The position numbers were made by a program, and so were the translations under genes. From positions 590,812-654,811 of the forward strand of contig NZ_JAQQTF010000002.1 of assembly GCF_028561275.1 (NCBI RefSeq): a DNA stretch of 64,000 nucleotides, given 5' to 3'. How positions within the stretch are numbered: position 1 is the stretch's first letter; the number at the start of each line of letters is the position of its first letter. The notes under the pieces were generated by a model, which made no database searches, was not told the origin of the DNA, and saw nothing but the letters and a program-made list of their open reading frames with translations. Source of the stretch: Aureisphaera galaxeae (GTDB lineage: Bacteria; Bacteroidota; Bacteroidia; Flavobacteriales; Flavobacteriaceae). This document shows, piece by piece, positions 10,379 to 19,126 of this stretch.

Positions 10379-11275
10379 ATGAGAAAATCATTATATAATC
10401 TCGTCAAAAACACAATAATTTATAGATATGATTTACCCAATCTAGCACAAGCAATTCCCAAAACATTATTTTCAACTGAAAATGACAAATGCTACTCAAT
10501 TGTAGATGAGCAAGCTTTGATTGAAATCATTTATAATTCAATAATTGATTATTCATTTAATGAGTTTGATTTCACTCAAAGAGATTTGGAAGACCTACAT
10601 GCAATTGCTTTTCAAGAGCGTATAAGATACAATGAAAGTGATAGCCAAACTTCTAAATTAAGATATGGTTTTTTTGGTGAGGTGTTATTACACTGTATTC
10701 TAAAGTTGTTTTTCAAAACCGATACACTTATTTCCAAAGGCTATTTCTATGACCCTTTAACAAAAGCTGAGGCTCGTGGTTATGACGCCTATCATTTAAT
10801 TGAGGAAAACGACGAAGTAGGGCTTTGGTTTGGAGAAACGAAGTTTCATATTAGCTACAGAAATGCTTTAAATGACGTACTAGGAAAAATTAAATCTTCT
10901 CTTTCTGATAATTATCTAAGGACAAATCTGCTAGCTATTAGAAAGAATCGCGAAAATCTAAATATAAAAGGTTCAAGAATTGAAGCTATACTTAATGATT
11001 GGGATGCTAATCCAAATATTAGGATAATTGAAGAATTGCAGCAGCATTCAATTAATCTAATATATCCCATTATAATACTGTTTCAACAAAGCAAAGCTGG
11101 TTATGATAATAGCATAAAAAAAATACCAGAATATATAGAAGAGAATTATTCTTTAGAACAATATGATCTCTCAATTCCTTACAGCGTTTTCTTCATATTT
11201 ATTCCTATTGAAGATGTTAGAAAAATTAAAAAAGAAGTATTAGAATGGATAAAATTGAAGAAGCCTCTAATCTAA
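10379..11275 (+). CDS. hamA: Hachiman defence nuclease HamA (DUF1837)
   Basis: 298 residues. The central part matches the HamA/DUF1837 PD-(D/E)xK nuclease pattern: FGE (100-101), ARGYDAYH with Asp136, and FGETKFH with Glu153 and Lys155. Hachiman is a two-gene anti-phage system in which HamA cleaves DNA once HamB senses aberrant DNA. The helicase gene starts 31 bases before this one ends. Base composition is clearly more AT-rich than the flanking rtcB and DUF434 genes, which points to horizontal acquisition. Start ATG is the first in frame after an upstream stop. Confidence 0.88.
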   Translation: MRKSLYNLVKNTIIYRYDLPNLAQAIPKTLFSTENDKCYSIVDEQALIEIIYNSIIDYSFNEFDFTQRDLEDLHAIAFQERIRYNESDSQTSKLRYGFFGEVLLHCILKLFFKTDTLISKGYFYDPLTKAEARGYDAYHLIEENDEVGLWFGETKFHISYRNALNDVLGKIKSSLSDNYLRTNLLAIRKNRENLNIKGSRIEAILNDWDANPNIRIIEELQQHSINLIYPIIILFQQSKAGYDNSIKKIPEYIEENYSLEQYDLSIPYSVFFIFIPIEDVRKIKKEVLEWIKLKKPLI

Positions 11276-13548
11276 TTAAGGCTTTAAATGACTATAGAAA
11301 CCAAAAATTAGAAGATTTTGAATTAATCAAAATCACATGCAGTTTTTTCGATAAAATAAAGGATGAGGATTTAGTCGAGGCTGATTTAAATTTTCTGAAA
11401 TATATTTCCAATATAATAGGAATACCGCATTTCTTTGATCTTCTCGGGAAATTCCAGGAGAATACTTCTCTAAATTCCTTTGATTTAAATACCCTATCCG
11501 CTGTTATTTATGAAAGCACACTTAACTTAAGTACTACTATTAAAGTTCATAAGTATCAGAAGCAGATCTTGAAATTGTTCAAGCCAGGTCAATTAAACAG
11601 ATATTTTTTGTCAGCTAGCACTTCGTTTGGTAAGACTCATATTGTATTTGAAATCATTAGGAAAATGGATTACGACAACGTGGTTCTTATATTTCCGACA
11701 ATTGCACTCTTATCTGAAAATTTGGAAAGGCTTACATCCGACAGCAATTACAATTATTTTGTTCAAAAATATTCAATTCATACATTAAGTGAAGTAGAAA
11801 GTATCGATGACAAAAACTTATTTATTTATACGCCAGAACGCTACCTTTCGTTTATCGAAAAGCGAGAAGAGGAAATTGATTTCGATTTTGCATTTGTGGA
11901 CGAAGTTTATAAGATAGATAATGAATATATTATTGATGAAGAGGTGCGAGAAAATGAACGTGATGTGGCCTACCGTCTTGCAATTTTTTATTCATTGAAA
12001 AAAGATGTAGACACCTTATTGGCAGGGCCTTACATTGATTTTTCAAGACCAGACGATAAAGACTATAATAAATCCTTTGATGACTTTTTGGAGAAAAACA
12101 CTATTAGACTTATAAATTATAATAATTATGAGATCGTTAATAAAACATATAGTGATGTTAAGGGAAAGAAAGAGTATAAAGTCGATTATGATTTCGATTT
12201 GAAGTTTCAAAAAAGTTCGAAAAATGATCGGCTTGTAGAAATTTTAAGTCAAATTTTTAAAATTGACGAGAACACAATAATCTACTGTTATTCCAGAAGT
12301 TCGGTGGAATCTTATGCAAGATCAATTATTGCATCGGGGGTATTAGAGGATTATAGTTTCGATGATTATATTGAATTTGTGGATCATATATCTGACAATT
12401 TTAATAGCGAGTGGATACTTATATCTGCATTAAAGCATGGTATTGGGATACATCATGGACTTGTTCCGAAGTACATTCAAAAGGAAATAGTCTCATTATT
12501 CAATATAGGTCATTTAAAAATATTATTATCCACTACAACAATTACGGAAGGGGTTAATACATCAGCAAAAAATTTGATAGTTCTTCATAATAAGAAAGGT
12601 AATAAACCCTTAAAAAAGTTTGATGCTAAAAACATTGCAGGTCGAGCCGGAAGGTTTTTGCATCATTATAATGGACGAGTTATTGTTTTAAAAAATAAAT
12701 TTATGGATGCAATAAACTCTGAGCCCGAGGGGATAAAGCACAAAAATTATGATTTACAATCTCCAAAAGAAGAAGTTGATTTATTCTACACAAGACAAGA
12801 ATATTTAACGGATAGTGATAAAACCAAGATTATTGACATAAATCAGCTACAGGCTGAACGAAATATCCCCGACGAGGTTTTCAATTTATATAAGGTAGTT
12901 AGTAGGAGAGATAAGATAAGTATTTATGATAAAATTATTCAACTTAATGATTCTGATATTGAATCTATTAAAAGATTAATTCGTTCAATTAATTTTAGAA
13001 TGGATATTGATTATGATGGTTTTCAAATAACACTAAATATACTAGAACCAATAGTCAAAAATCAAAAACTAAAATTTTTGATTGAATATAAGGGTGAAAA
13101 TAATGAGTATTCGACTTTGACGCATTTGGTTCATTTTTACTTAACGGGTGGTTTCGGGAGCTCCGTTGATTACAAACTTAATAAGGGACTCACCGTAGAT
13201 AAAGCCATTTCCGAAACCTCAGAATTTGTATATAATATATTAAAGTATCAGGTTGTAAAATACCTTGGAGTTTTCAATATTATGTATAAGTTTTATATGT
13301 CGCAGAAAACCGCACAACCTATGGATGAAGTTATTGGATTGGATAAATTGTTAACAAAACTAGAGTATAACGCTTTTACTGAAAAAGGTAGAATAGCTAG
13401 TGATTTTGGAGTTCCCAACTCAATTATTGATTTCTATGAGAACGAAGAAAAGAGCGAAATTAAAAATGAGTTTGATAATTATGAATTAAGGATTTTCAAT
13501 AAGGTAGAAACCATTATTAACAATGAGGATAGGAATTCTTCCAATTAA
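11245..13548 (+). CDS. hamB: Hachiman defence helicase HamB (superfamily 2)
   Basis: 767 residues. Motif I is STSFGKT (124-131, Lys130), motif Ia VLIFPTIALLSEN, motif II DEVY (219-222), and the second RecA domain has LLSTTTITEGVN and NIAGRAGR (motif VI). The rest, to the C-terminus, is an uncharacterised accessory region. The gene overlaps hamA by 31 bases, an arrangement typical of a co-translated pair. HamB is known to form a complex with HamA and to hold its nuclease in check until it loads on damaged or foreign DNA. AT-rich codon use matches hamA and not the neighbours. Confidence 0.88.
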   Translation: MDKIEEASNLIKALNDYRNQKLEDFELIKITCSFFDKIKDEDLVEADLNFLKYISNIIGIPHFFDLLGKFQENTSLNSFDLNTLSAVIYESTLNLSTTIKVHKYQKQILKLFKPGQLNRYFLSASTSFGKTHIVFEIIRKMDYDNVVLIFPTIALLSENLERLTSDSNYNYFVQKYSIHTLSEVESIDDKNLFIYTPERYLSFIEKREEEIDFDFAFVDEVYKIDNEYIIDEEVRENERDVAYRLAIFYSLKKDVDTLLAGPYIDFSRPDDKDYNKSFDDFLEKNTIRLINYNNYEIVNKTYSDVKGKKEYKVDYDFDLKFQKSSKNDRLVEILSQIFKIDENTIIYCYSRSSVESYARSIIASGVLEDYSFDDYIEFVDHISDNFNSEWILISALKHGIGIHHGLVPKYIQKEIVSLFNIGHLKILLSTTTITEGVNTSAKNLIVLHNKKGNKPLKKFDAKNIAGRAGRFLHHYNGRVIVLKNKFMDAINSEPEGIKHKNYDLQSPKEEVDLFYTRQEYLTDSDKTKIIDINQLQAERNIPDEVFNLYKVVSRRDKISIYDKIIQLNDSDIESIKRLIRSINFRMDIDYDGFQITLNILEPIVKNQKLKFLIEYKGENNEYSTLTHLVHFYLTGGFGSSVDYKLNKGLTVDKAISETSEFVYNILKYQVVKYLGVFNIMYKFYMSQKTAQPMDEVIGLDKLLTKLEYNAFTEKGRIASDFGVPNSIIDFYENEEKSEIKNEFDNYELRIFNKVETIINNEDRNSSN

Positions 13549-13585
13549 TAGAATATCTTAATCAATCTTCGTATTCGTATACTTA

Positions 13586-14314
13586 ATGTCTAACCCACGA
13601 AACAGAGGCAAAGAAGGCCGGGACGATCTATTGTTCGGGACGGAGAAAGTACACGCTACCATAAAGGAGGCCGTGGCCGATATGCACTATCTGCTATCAC
13701 GCGGCTATGCAGAGAAATCCGCCTTGCAATTGGTGGGGAATCGGCATCGACTTAACGTACGCCAGCAAAAAGCCGTACAGGGAATGAGTGCTTCGGAGGA
13801 GCAAGTGAACCAGCGCAAACAGACCGAGTTGTCTTTGGAGCAACTAAAAGGACAGGAAATTGCTATCGATGGTTTCAATCTCCTTATCATTTTAGAAAGT
13901 GCTTTGTCTGGTGCTTATGTCTTTAAAGGATTAGACGACTGCTATCGGGATCTCTCTAGCGTACACGGCACCTACAAACGCGTACAACAAACCGAGGGCG
14001 CCCTGCAATGGGTGGGCGATACCCTTCAGGAGTTACAAACCGGAAATGTGCTCTGGTATTTCGATCAGCCGGTTTCCAATAGCGGCCGACTAAAAACCCT
14101 GTTGGGCGAAATGGCCCAAGAACAAGGATACGATTGGACCATAGAATTAGACTACAATCCCGACAAACTCCTGGCCGAAACCGATCGGATAGTGGTAAGC
14201 TCCGATGCCTGGGTGTTGGATCGCGCCGCCCGATGGTGCAACCTGGCTAAGGCCCTTATTGAGAGCAAAATTTCAATAATGCAGATTGTTCAGTCGATAG
14301 TTGATGGTCGTTAG
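13586..14314 (+). CDS. DUF434 protein (COG2454), possible NYN/PIN-like nuclease
   Basis: 242 residues matching the COG2454/DUF434 pattern: AVADMHYLLSRGYAEKSALQ with LVGNRHRLNVRQQKAV at 30-65 and IDGFNLLIILESALSG at about 92-107. The IDGFN motif with later acidic residues (ETDRIVVSSDAWVLD) resembles NYN/PIN RNase folds, which would suit an RNA-processing role. It precedes the RtcB/PrfH operon on the same strand but is separated from it by the S24-like gene and leader region. Function is not established. GC content returns to the genome norm after the AT-rich hamB. Confidence 0.75.
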   Translation: MSNPRNRGKEGRDDLLFGTEKVHATIKEAVADMHYLLSRGYAEKSALQLVGNRHRLNVRQQKAVQGMSASEEQVNQRKQTELSLEQLKGQEIAIDGFNLLIILESALSGAYVFKGLDDCYRDLSSVHGTYKRVQQTEGALQWVGDTLQELQTGNVLWYFDQPVSNSGRLKTLLGEMAQEQGYDWTIELDYNPDKLLAETDRIVVSSDAWVLDRAARWCNLAKALIESKISIMQIVQSIVDGR

Positions 14315-14411
14315 ACCTTAAACACTTAAACGACTCAACAACTCAACGCTTCAACGCATCACTTCTCACCCATCACCTTTCACTGATTCGATCATTAATT
14401 CTTCAAAATAT

Positions 14412-14443
14412 TTGGAACTATCCCATTAATTATTACATCTTTG
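14412..14443 (+). promoter_or_regulatory. Promoter of the S24-like gene
   Basis: TTG at 14412-14414, a 21-bp spacer, and CATCTTTG at 14436-14443. This matches the Bacteroidota -33/-7 promoter form except that the -7 box begins CA instead of TA. The same CATnTTTG form recurs at 15183, 19861 and 20262. Confidence 0.6.
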
Positions 14444-14518
14444 CGGGAGTTCATTGAAAATGTTCTTTTGAAATTTTATGGGATATGTGAGTCAATAGTG
14501 GCTTACATAACGTATAAA

Positions 14519-14824
14519 ATGAAAATTATGAATTGGAAAATTCAAAAATTGAGTAATGGCGAGACCATTATTTCAAAGGAACCCGGTAATTCTATGCTAC
14601 CTATTTTAAAATCGAAGCAACCAGTTAGGCTTGCACCCATCTCATGGGAAGATTGCGAAGTAGGAGATATCGTTTACTGTAAAGTAAGAGGAAATTGCTT
14701 TACGCATCTGGTAAAAGGAAAAAACGGTAAACGTGGCTTACTTATTGGTAACAATCACGGTAGAATTAACGGATGGACGAAAAATGTGTATGGCAAAGTA
14801 GTAGAAATACTGCCAATGTCATAG
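14519..14824 (+). CDS. Small S24/S26-like peptidase-fold protein
   Basis: The frame opens at a TTG at 14441, but that lies inside the promoter, so the start is taken as ATG 14519 (or ATG 14528). The product of about 101 residues has the serine motif GNSMLPIL, VGDIVYCKV, and FTHLVKGK followed by LIGNNHG and NGWT, the layout of LexA/UmuD/signal-peptidase-type domains with a Ser-Lys pair. It lacks a DNA-binding or membrane segment, so it is a bare peptidase-fold module. Leader ORF A follows after 38 bp with no promoter of its own, so both are likely on one transcript. It might process or regulate a component of the RNA-repair island; this is inference. Confidence 0.65.
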   Translation: MKIMNWKIQKLSNGETIISKEPGNSMLPILKSKQPVRLAPISWEDCEVGDIVYCKVRGNCFTHLVKGKNGKRGLLIGNNHGRINGWTKNVYGKVVEILPMS

Positions 14825-14862
14825 ACATTACAAACAAGAATTAAAACTAAAAGTATATATAA

Positions 14863-14928
14863 ATGAAGCTGTTTTGTACACATATTGGGAACGCCTTTAG
14901 GGCATTTTTCTGTCGTGTGCATGGATAG
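14863..14928 (+). CDS. Leader ORF A (21 codons)
   Basis: A short ORF beginning MKLFCTHIGN and ending RVHG. Codons 9-12 contain GAACGCCTTT (14889-14898), a perfect 10-base complement of AAAGGCGTTC (14953-14962), the left arm of the terminator downstream. A ribosome on the ORF would therefore decide between terminator and antiterminator. Seen in sequence: ORF, complementarity, hairpin. Inferred: translation and attenuation. Three other ORFs (B, C, D) share the design. Confidence 0.45.
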   Translation: MKLFCTHIGNAFRAFFCRVHG

Positions 14929-14952
14929 TGGAACAAGAAAAATGATAATTCG

Positions 14953-14985
14953 AAAGGCGTTCAAGAAATTGAGCGCCTTTTTTTT
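14953..14985 (+). terminator. Terminator after leader ORF A
   Basis: A 12-bp stem (AAAGGCGTTCAA with TTGAGCGCCTTT, one wobble pair) closed by a GAAA tetraloop, followed by eight T. The left arm can pair instead with 14889-14898 inside ORF A. Confidence 0.8.
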
Positions 14986-15073
14986 GGATTTTTTTTCGGA
15001 TTCCCTCCATGGCACAAAAAGATGCCGACTAAAATGCAAATCGCTGCCCTCCAAGCAATTGTGTTTTACACTT

Positions 15074-15150
15074 ATATCTGCTAACAAGCGGACAAGGATT
15101 CTCATGGCTTGATTTAAACATAACTAACTGATAATCAAATAATTAAATCA
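15074..15150 (+). promoter_or_regulatory. Conserved upstream box, copy 1 (before leader B)
   Basis: About 77 bp that align with 20154-20230: ATATCTGCT, AAGCGGACA, GGAT, then TAACTAAnTGATAATCAA and AAATC. It contains the dyad TGATAATCA (15129-15137). The two copies are about 5.1 kb apart and both end about 10 bp ahead of a promoter. A binding site for a shared regulator or a structured upstream element is likely. The part of the gap before it (14986-15073) shows nothing else. Confidence 0.65.
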
Positions 15151-15159
15151 TTATTTTTA

Positions 15160-15190
15160 TTGTGTAATTCAAAAATTGGTTTCATATTTG
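15160..15190 (+). promoter_or_regulatory. Promoter B (leader B and rtcB2-prfH operon)
   Basis: TTG (15160-15162), 20-bp spacer, CATATTTG (15183-15190). The spacer start TGTAATTCAAAAA is identical to that of promoter D. Transcription would begin near 15197 and run through leader ORF B. Confidence 0.65.
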
Positions 15191-15229
15191 CACTGAAAGA
15201 ATTACGAACAATTTTAAAACTGAAGCAAC

Positions 15230-15313
15230 ATGAAAAATGACAATTCATTACAGATCGTACTCACGAAACCAGGTTTTACGGTACGATTGCTTCGGTCCTT
15301 CTTACCCATGTAA
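15230..15313 (+). CDS. Leader ORF B (27 codons)
   Basis: Reads MKNDNSLQIVLTKPG and ends SFLPM. Codons 20-22 contain GCTTCGG (15289-15295), complementary to CCGAAGC (15336-15342) in the terminator left arm. It is the only ORF between promoter B and the terminator. Composition of the peptide shows no run of a single amino acid, so if it is an attenuator it would sense general ribosome function, not one amino acid. Confidence 0.45.
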   Translation: MKNDNSLQIVLTKPGFTVRLLRSFLPM

Positions 15314-15331
15314 TTTTCACGTTACATAGAG

Positions 15332-15367
15332 AAGTCCGAAGCCCACAGAGAGTTTCGGACTTTTTTT
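15332..15367 (+). terminator. Terminator after leader ORF B
   Basis: AAGTCCGAAGC (15332-15342) pairs with GTTTCGGACTT (15352-15362) with one wobble, followed by a T-tract. Read-through would enter the operon that begins at 15531. Between 15368 and 15530 I see no further promoter. Confidence 0.8.
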
Positions 15368-15530
15368 ATGCCTTTTAGGTACTACATCAAGTTTCGGGAC
15401 GGAATTACAATCTAGTATTCACCCTAAAAATTCAAATGATGAATTATAGAAATCGTACGCAGTAGGATTTCGGCGATTCGATAATGGCTGGAATCAAAAC
15501 AACAGGTAGTAGTAACTAAATACATGTTCA

Positions 15531-16229
15531 TTGAAACCAGGACACATTAAAGAACAAAGAGCAAAAGAGCTTCGTCGTATTCGCAAGAGACAGCGCGAGA
15601 TTTGGAAAGAAAGGAGAGAATTGGGCTATATAAAATTGGAAAAGCCCATTAGGCACGGATGGTTCAAAGAGCTTGTCCTTACCCCTCGGTTAGATCGGTA
15701 TAAACATAAAAATGAGATTCTTGAGATATACGGGAAACTCACCAAAAAATTCTGGGGCAGGACCAAAGGAGAGACGGATAAAAAGTGGAGCCAAACCACC
15801 TCCAAGTATTTTTTTTACAAGGAGATCCCAACGATCAGCATGTGGCAATATGTACGCCTAAGCGAAGACGCACAACTGCTTTGCGTTCCATTTCGGTACT
15901 ATACGGAAAAGAAAAGATTGAGAATTCGATTTTATATCAACATCCCCAAGGGGGTATATAAAATAAAGTACACAAGAGCTTATATCACACATACGAAGCG
16001 TATCGATCCAGCTTTAGAAAGCGAAATGGCATTATTGTACCAACAGGAGCTTAAGAGTGGATACTACGAATTGGACAAAAAAGGATATAAGTATTACAAC
16101 GATTGGAAGTATTGGGAAGCCCTTGATGAGAAAAGCCGAACGCTAAAAGCAAAAACGGCTCTAAGGGGATTGAAAGATTACTCCATTCAAGAATTAGTAA
16201 ACGAAGAAATATCATGGGAAAGAAATTAA
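15531..16229 (+). CDS. Basic hypothetical protein of the RtcB-PrfH operon
   Basis: 232 residues with no recognised domain. In-frame upstream there is a stop at 15513 and no ATG, so the start is TTG 15531 (MKPGHIKEQ). Residues 8-35 are an Arg/Lys/Glu-rich helix suited to RNA binding; the rest is aromatic-rich (WQYVRLSEDAQLLCVPFRYY) and mixed alpha/beta. It overlaps rtcB2 by 16 bases, so it is translationally coupled to it. Position as first gene of the operon suggests an RNA- or ribosome-associated partner; this is inference. Confidence 0.7.
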   Translation: MKPGHIKEQRAKELRRIRKRQREIWKERRELGYIKLEKPIRHGWFKELVLTPRLDRYKHKNEILEIYGKLTKKFWGRTKGETDKKWSQTTSKYFFYKEIPTISMWQYVRLSEDAQLLCVPFRYYTEKKRLRIRFYINIPKGVYKIKYTRAYITHTKRIDPALESEMALLYQQELKSGYYELDKKGYKYYNDWKYWEALDEKSRTLKAKTALRGLKDYSIQELVNEEISWERN

Positions 16230-17605
16230 GCGGAAGGGACCTTATAAAATTGGGCTTTCCAAAAAACAATAGCATTAATATCACCTTAGGTCAGATAAAT
16301 CGCTATCAGAAACGAAGAAAGAAGGAACAGATATTACAGGATGCCAAGCAGGTACTGCAGAATCCAGAAGCCTATAAAAACGACGGTGTCTGGGGAAAGA
16401 TTGCCGAAAGTCTGTTAGATCCCGTAGTGGTGACCAGACAGAAGTTGAACTCGGTTCGCGCTCCCTTTCAAATCTATGGGGAAAACGAAATCGACGAGCA
16501 GGCAAAGTACCAATTGTACGACGCTCTTAAGCTACCCGTAGCAGTTGCAGGAGCCTTGATGCCCGATGCGCATACCGGTTACGGATTGCCTATTGGCGGG
16601 GTGTTGGCGACGCGAAATGCAGTGATTCCCTACGGAGTGGGCGTGGACATAGGATGTAGAATGTGTTTAACCATTTACCCTATTAAGACGTCTTACCTAA
16701 AAGGGAAGAGCCACCAGTTGCAAAACATGCTTTCCGAGCATACCAAATTTGGGATGTACGAAACGCATAAAGTGAAGCACGATCACGAGGTCTTTAGCCG
16801 AGAGGAATTTAAAACCATTCCCTTGGTGAAAAAACTGAAGGATAAGGCGTACAAACAACTGGGTACTTCGGGAGGTGGAAACCACTTTGTGGAATTCGGA
16901 GAAGTTGCCATTACAGACCCCAATAATGAGTGGGGATTAAAGGAAGGCAATTACCTCGGAATCCTTTCCCACAGTGGGTCTCGCGGACTTGGCGCAAATA
17001 TTGCAAAGCATTACACCTATATGGCCACAAAACAGTGTCCATTGCCGAAACATGTGCAGCAATTAGCGTGGTTAGATCTAAATACCCACGACGGGCAGGA
17101 ATACTGGCTCGCCATGAACCTGGCTGGGGATTATGCCCAAGCCTGTCATGACGATATCCACGCCCGTTTGGGAAAACTATTGGGATCCAAACCCGTGGCC
17201 AAGATCGAGAACCACCACAATTTCGCTTGGAAACAGCAAGTGAATGGTGAAGAATGCATCGTGCACCGTAAAGGAGCAACGCCAGCGGCCAAAGGAGAAT
17301 TGGGAATCATTCCCGGATCCATGACCGCACCGGGATACATTGTTCGAGGGAAGGGAAATACCGAAAGCCTACTATCAGCTTCGCACGGAGCCGGGCGGGT
17401 GCATTCCCGAAGAAAGTGTAAAGAGAAGTTTACACGCAGTGATATCAAAAAATCCTTGGCCGACAACGGGGTAACCCTTATCGGTGGAGGAATAGACGAG
17501 GCCCCGATGGCCTACAAGAATATAGAAACCGTGATGAACAACCAGCGTGAATTGGTAGAGATCGTTGGCAAGTTCACACCTAAAATCGTCCGAATGGACA
17601 AATAG
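16214..17605 (+). CDS. rtcB2: RtcB-type RNA ligase, second copy (PrfH-associated)
   Basis: 463 residues with the full canonical set: MPDAHTGYGLPIGG (117-129), VDIGCRM with Asp145 and Cys148, GGGNHFVEFG with His224, LSHSGSRG with His253, a HHNFAW motif, and SHGAGRVHSR with the guanylation histidine at His391. RtcB2 encoded with PrfH is known to re-ligate 16S rRNA cut at the decoding centre after PrfH has released the stalled ribosome. Here prfH lies three genes downstream on the same transcript. The sequence differs strongly from the RtcB at 711, so the two are not recent duplicates. Confidence 0.93.
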   Translation: MGKKLSGRDLIKLGFPKNNSINITLGQINRYQKRRKKEQILQDAKQVLQNPEAYKNDGVWGKIAESLLDPVVVTRQKLNSVRAPFQIYGENEIDEQAKYQLYDALKLPVAVAGALMPDAHTGYGLPIGGVLATRNAVIPYGVGVDIGCRMCLTIYPIKTSYLKGKSHQLQNMLSEHTKFGMYETHKVKHDHEVFSREEFKTIPLVKKLKDKAYKQLGTSGGGNHFVEFGEVAITDPNNEWGLKEGNYLGILSHSGSRGLGANIAKHYTYMATKQCPLPKHVQQLAWLDLNTHDGQEYWLAMNLAGDYAQACHDDIHARLGKLLGSKPVAKIENHHNFAWKQQVNGEECIVHRKGATPAAKGELGIIPGSMTAPGYIVRGKGNTESLLSASHGAGRVHSRRKCKEKFTRSDIKKSLADNGVTLIGGGIDEAPMAYKNIETVMNNQRELVEIVGKFTPKIVRMDK

Positions 17606-17608
17606 ATT

Positions 17609-18169
17609 ATGGGAGCGAATCATAACACAAAACGATACGGGGAGCTATGGCCCGACTTCAGAATTGCGTTGGGCCTAGCTATTTTAGAAAAACTAAAGCC
17701 TTGGGTAACCCTTTCCGGCGGATGGGCGTGGCATTTTATGTCGCCCGATGCCCACGTGGAGTACAAGCATGCGCATGACCATAAGGACATCGACATTTTT
17801 GTGCATCCCAAAAACGTAGCCGAGGTAATGGTGATTCTATTGGAAGAAGGGTTTCAGAAAGTCTGGACCCGATACGATCATTTACCGAGTACTGAAAATT
17901 TCAGACGGTACGAGAAAGCAGAATGGCTTCCGCAAGGAAGACCGGTAAGAACTACGATCGACTTTTTTGAAGCTCGTGAATTGGAGACCATTCAGGTGGA
18001 TGGATGGAACTTGGTAGCACCAAAAACCTTGTTGAGCTACTATTCCAACATTCATTCCAGCGACAAATGCTGGGCTGTAAAAGCCGCGCACGACTTGTTG
18101 GTAAAAGGACTGGATCCGGTGAAGAACGAACTGCTGATGAAGAGTCCGGTAGTGACAAAATATGTATAA
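17609..18169 (+). CDS. Small nucleotidyltransferase-fold protein
   Basis: 186 residues. LSGGWAWHFM (36-44) followed by HKDIDIFVHP with Asp60 and Asp62 is the GG...DxD signature of the polymerase-beta nucleotidyltransferase fold. The third acidic residue may be in RTTIDFFEA near 118. It starts three bases after rtcB2 stops. Enzymes of this fold add nucleotides to RNA or small molecules; next to rtcB2 and prfH, an RNA-end modifying role is plausible but unproven. Confidence 0.7.
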   Translation: MGANHNTKRYGELWPDFRIALGLAILEKLKPWVTLSGGWAWHFMSPDAHVEYKHAHDHKDIDIFVHPKNVAEVMVILLEEGFQKVWTRYDHLPSTENFRRYEKAEWLPQGRPVRTTIDFFEARELETIQVDGWNLVAPKTLLSYYSNIHSSDKCWAVKAAHDLLVKGLDPVKNELLMKSPVVTKYV

Positions 18170-18175
18170 ACCAGA

Positions 18176-19126
18176 ATGAAAACGATGGAAAGAATAGTCA
18201 TAAACCTAGATGCACCGGCCTACGAACGCTGGTTGTGCCTTGAACCTTATCGGAACGAGATTACGGTATTGATACATACCTATCTCGCCGATTTGGAAGA
18301 TGCTTCTTTCTTTGAAACGATCATTGACTATTACAAGGCAGAATGCATTGATGCGACCTATGTAGAAGAACTACGCGGAATAGCATCCTTTACAGGGTTC
18401 ACGATCGATAATTTATTGATCGCCAACCTGTATTACGACGCCCTTAAGTTGGTGTTTGGTTGTACGGCATTCTCGGTACCTACCGAAAAAGGAAACTTAC
18501 ACGCAAGGAACCTGGATTGGTGGAGCGACAATAACAGCTTGCGGGATTATTCCAAGATTTTCGATTTCGAACGAAACGGAAAGGTGGTGTTCTCCAGTGT
18601 GGGTTGGCCTGGCTTTATTGGGGTCTTTTCGGGGATGAAACCCGGAAAGTTTGCGATTACCCTCAATGCAGTGATGAGTCAGGAGTCACCAGAATTGGCA
18701 CCGCCCATAACCTTCAAGATTCGAGATGTATTGGAGAAGATGGATTCTTTCGAAGATGCAACGCGGGTATTGTCCCAGGATAGTGTGGCTTCAGATTCCT
18801 TGCTTTTGGTCACAGGAACCCAGGAAGGAGAGCGTTTGGTGATCGAAAGAACACCTAATCGAGCTTCTTTCCGAAGACCCGATGGCAAGAACAATTTGGT
18901 GGTGACCAATGGGTATCAGGAAATGACCAACAAGGGCATTCTGGGAGACCTGCTTCAGGAAACATCCTGTGGTCGGCAAAACAGGGCTTTGCAATTGTTG
19001 AGCCTTCAGAAACCAGAAAATACCGAAGCTTGTTTCGATATTCTGAATGATGATGAAATTCGAATGGATATCACCATGCAGCAAATGGTGTTTGCGGTAG
19101 ACGAAGGAAAAATTTATGTACGATGA
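18176..19126 (+). CDS. NAAA/acid-ceramidase-like linear amide hydrolase
   Basis: 316 residues. FGCTAFSV with Cys96 followed by GNLHARNLDWW (106-116) matches the Ntn-hydrolase (choloylglycine hydrolase/NAAA) family, in which the Cys is exposed by self-cleavage and becomes the nucleophile. The 95 residues before Cys96 would be the propeptide-like alpha subunit, as in N-acylethanolamine acid amidase. No signal peptide is visible, so it is cytoplasmic. It overlaps prfH by four bases (ATGA). An amidase in a ribosome-rescue operon is unexpected; its substrate is unknown. ATG 18185 is an alternative start. Confidence 0.8.
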   Translation: MKTMERIVINLDAPAYERWLCLEPYRNEITVLIHTYLADLEDASFFETIIDYYKAECIDATYVEELRGIASFTGFTIDNLLIANLYYDALKLVFGCTAFSVPTEKGNLHARNLDWWSDNNSLRDYSKIFDFERNGKVVFSSVGWPGFIGVFSGMKPGKFAITLNAVMSQESPELAPPITFKIRDVLEKMDSFEDATRVLSQDSVASDSLLLVTGTQEGERLVIERTPNRASFRRPDGKNNLVVTNGYQEMTNKGILGDLLQETSCGRQNRALQLLSLQKPENTEACFDILNDDEIRMDITMQQMVFAVDEGKIYVR

